In this document: piece by piece, positions 63,240 to 64,000 of the stretch | Numbering within the stretch: the stretch's first letter is position 1 | How the letters are laid out: each line of letters starts with the position of its first letter | DNA from: JANQOH01 sp965201115 | GTDB taxonomy: Bacteria > Pseudomonadota > Alphaproteobacteria > UBA7887 | NCBI GenBank assembly: GCA_965201115.1 | Contig: OZ241745.1 | Location: forward strand, 682,001-746,000 | Direction: 5' to 3' | Length of the DNA: 64,000 nucleotides | Made by a program: the position numbers and the translations under genes | The notes under the pieces: model-generated | Seen by the model: the letters and a program-made list of their open reading frames with translations, nothing else | What the model was told of the DNA's origin: nothing | Databases searched by the model: none

Positions 63240-64000
63240 CGCAGTCTCTTCCGCTGGTCGTGGATCTCGACGGCGCGCTGACCCTCGCGGATACGCTCGA
63301 CGAGGGCGTCGTTCGCGCCGTTTGCCGCCGTCCGCTGTCGGCGCTGACGGCGGTTTCCGCGCTTGCGCAGGGGAGAGCCGCGTTCAAGCGCCGGATAGCC
63401 CAGGCGGCGGCGTGCGATTTCGATACGCTGCCGCTCAGGGCGGAGCTCGTTGTGTGGTTGCGGGAGCAGAGCCGGAACGGGCGGGGCGTTCATCTCGTAA
63501 CGGGAGCGGATCAGGGCATCGCGGACGAAATAGCGCGCCGTCTGGAGTTCATCGACACCGCGCGAGGATCGCGGGGAACGGTCAACTTGGTGGGGCGCAA
63601 CAAACAGGAGTATCTTCGTGCGGCGTTTCCCGGCGGGTATGTGTATGCCGGCAACGATTCGAGCGATCTGGATGTTTGGCGGGACGCCGATGGAATCGTT
63701 CTGGCCGGCGCGTCAAGGCGGGTGGAGCGCGAAGCCCGGGCGCTCGGCAAGCCGGTCGAGGCGTCGTTTCCGAACGCGCCCGCGGGCATTCGCCTGTGGT
63801 GCGTTGCGTTCCGGCTGCATCAGTGCGTCAAGAACCTGCTCGTTTTCGCGCCGCTGTTGCTGAGCGGCGAGTACCGTGATCCGGCGGCGATAGCGGCGGC
63901 CTTCGCCGCGTTCGCGGCCCTGACGCTTGTCGCCTCGGGTTCGTATATTTTCAACGACCTTGCGGACCTGGCGGCGGACAGGGCGCATCCGGGCAAGAGG
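63236..64000 (+). CDS. HAD-UbiA fusion prenyltransferase (3' end outside window)
   Basis: 255 residues visible. An N-terminal haloacid-dehalogenase-like domain has the catalytic DLDGAL (about 10-15, DxD), a VHLVTGA motif II (about 87) and an AGNDSSDLDVW acidic motif (about 140). It is followed by the start of a UbiA-type membrane prenyltransferase: RLHQCVKNLLVFAPLLLSG, a transmembrane segment, and NDLADLAADRAHPGKR, the first Asp-rich Mg-diphosphate motif. Such fusions transfer polyprenyl groups, for example in decaprenyl-phosphoribose-like pathways; the acceptor is unknown. The gene continues past base 64000. Confidence 0.87.
   Translation, partial: MTQSLPLVVDLDGALTLADTLDEGVVRAVCRRPLSALTAVSALAQGRAAFKRRIAQAAACDFDTLPLRAELVVWLREQSRNGRGVHLVTGADQGIADEIARRLEFIDTARGSRGTVNLVGRNKQEYLRAAFPGGYVYAGNDSSDLDVWRDADGIVLAGASRRVEREARALGKPVEASFPNAPAGIRLWCVAFRLHQCVKNLLVFAPLLLSGEYRDPAAIAAAFAAFAALTLVASGSYIFNDLADLAADRAHPGKR

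Overview
The window is about 64 kb of very GC-rich bacterial chromosome, open at both ends. It reads as an alphaproteobacterium. The order mutY / dciA-dsbA-smc is an alphaproteobacterial one, as is the J-domain protein-cobS-cobT cluster. There is an F1-ATPase inhibitor zeta subunit (DUF1476), and the imuA-imuB-dnaE2 mutasome is preceded by a GTTC-N7-GTTC LexA box. Genus cannot be told from the sequence.

Layout. 1-4.3 kb: the 3' part of an autotransporter, a cluster of REP-like palindromes, then overlapping peptide deformylase and cell-wall amidase genes. 4.4-11.7 kb: smc, dsbA-like, dciA, divergent mutY and a serine hydrolase. 11.7-15 kb: a transposon scar (IS5-like remnant, a complete IS66-family element, a second IS66 remnant) that has cut off the 3' end of an anti-phage dCTP/dCMP deaminase (avcD-like). 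15-23 kb: desaturase, nuclease, phytanoyl-CoA dioxygenase, cold-shock protein and an NAD-type formate dehydrogenase operon with fused FdsG-FdsB. 23.2-37.8 kb: a defence island with an MmeI-like single-chain restriction-modification enzyme, a TIR protein, an AbiEi-like antitoxin with only a vestige of its toxin, a helicase 5' fragment fused to an IS630 remnant, and a mod/ATPase/res operon with GTGA overlaps. 37.9-43.8 kb: J-domain protein, cobS, cobT, phytase-like esterase, biotinyl carrier and apbE. 44.5-48.6 kb: an AAA ATPase plus DUF4276 pair and a TbpB-like lipoprotein, both less GC-rich. 48.9-59.5 kb: dnaE2-imuB-imuA, an IS66 remnant, iorB-iorA, a GST-like protein and the zeta subunit. 59.6-62.7 kb: a second MmeI-like enzyme, inverted relative to the first and nearly identical to it up to the NPPF motif but different in the specificity half. 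The window ends in a HAD-UbiA fusion gene.

The housekeeping blocks are interleaved with defence genes, repeats and mobile-element scars. The strongest leads are the inverted pair of MmeI-like enzymes with different target-recognition halves, the MmeI-like/TIR neighbour pair, the three-gene type III-like operon containing an OLD-like ATPase, and two conserved genes (smc and the phytase-like esterase) with no ordinary start codon where one is expected. No rRNA, tRNA or CRISPR array was seen.
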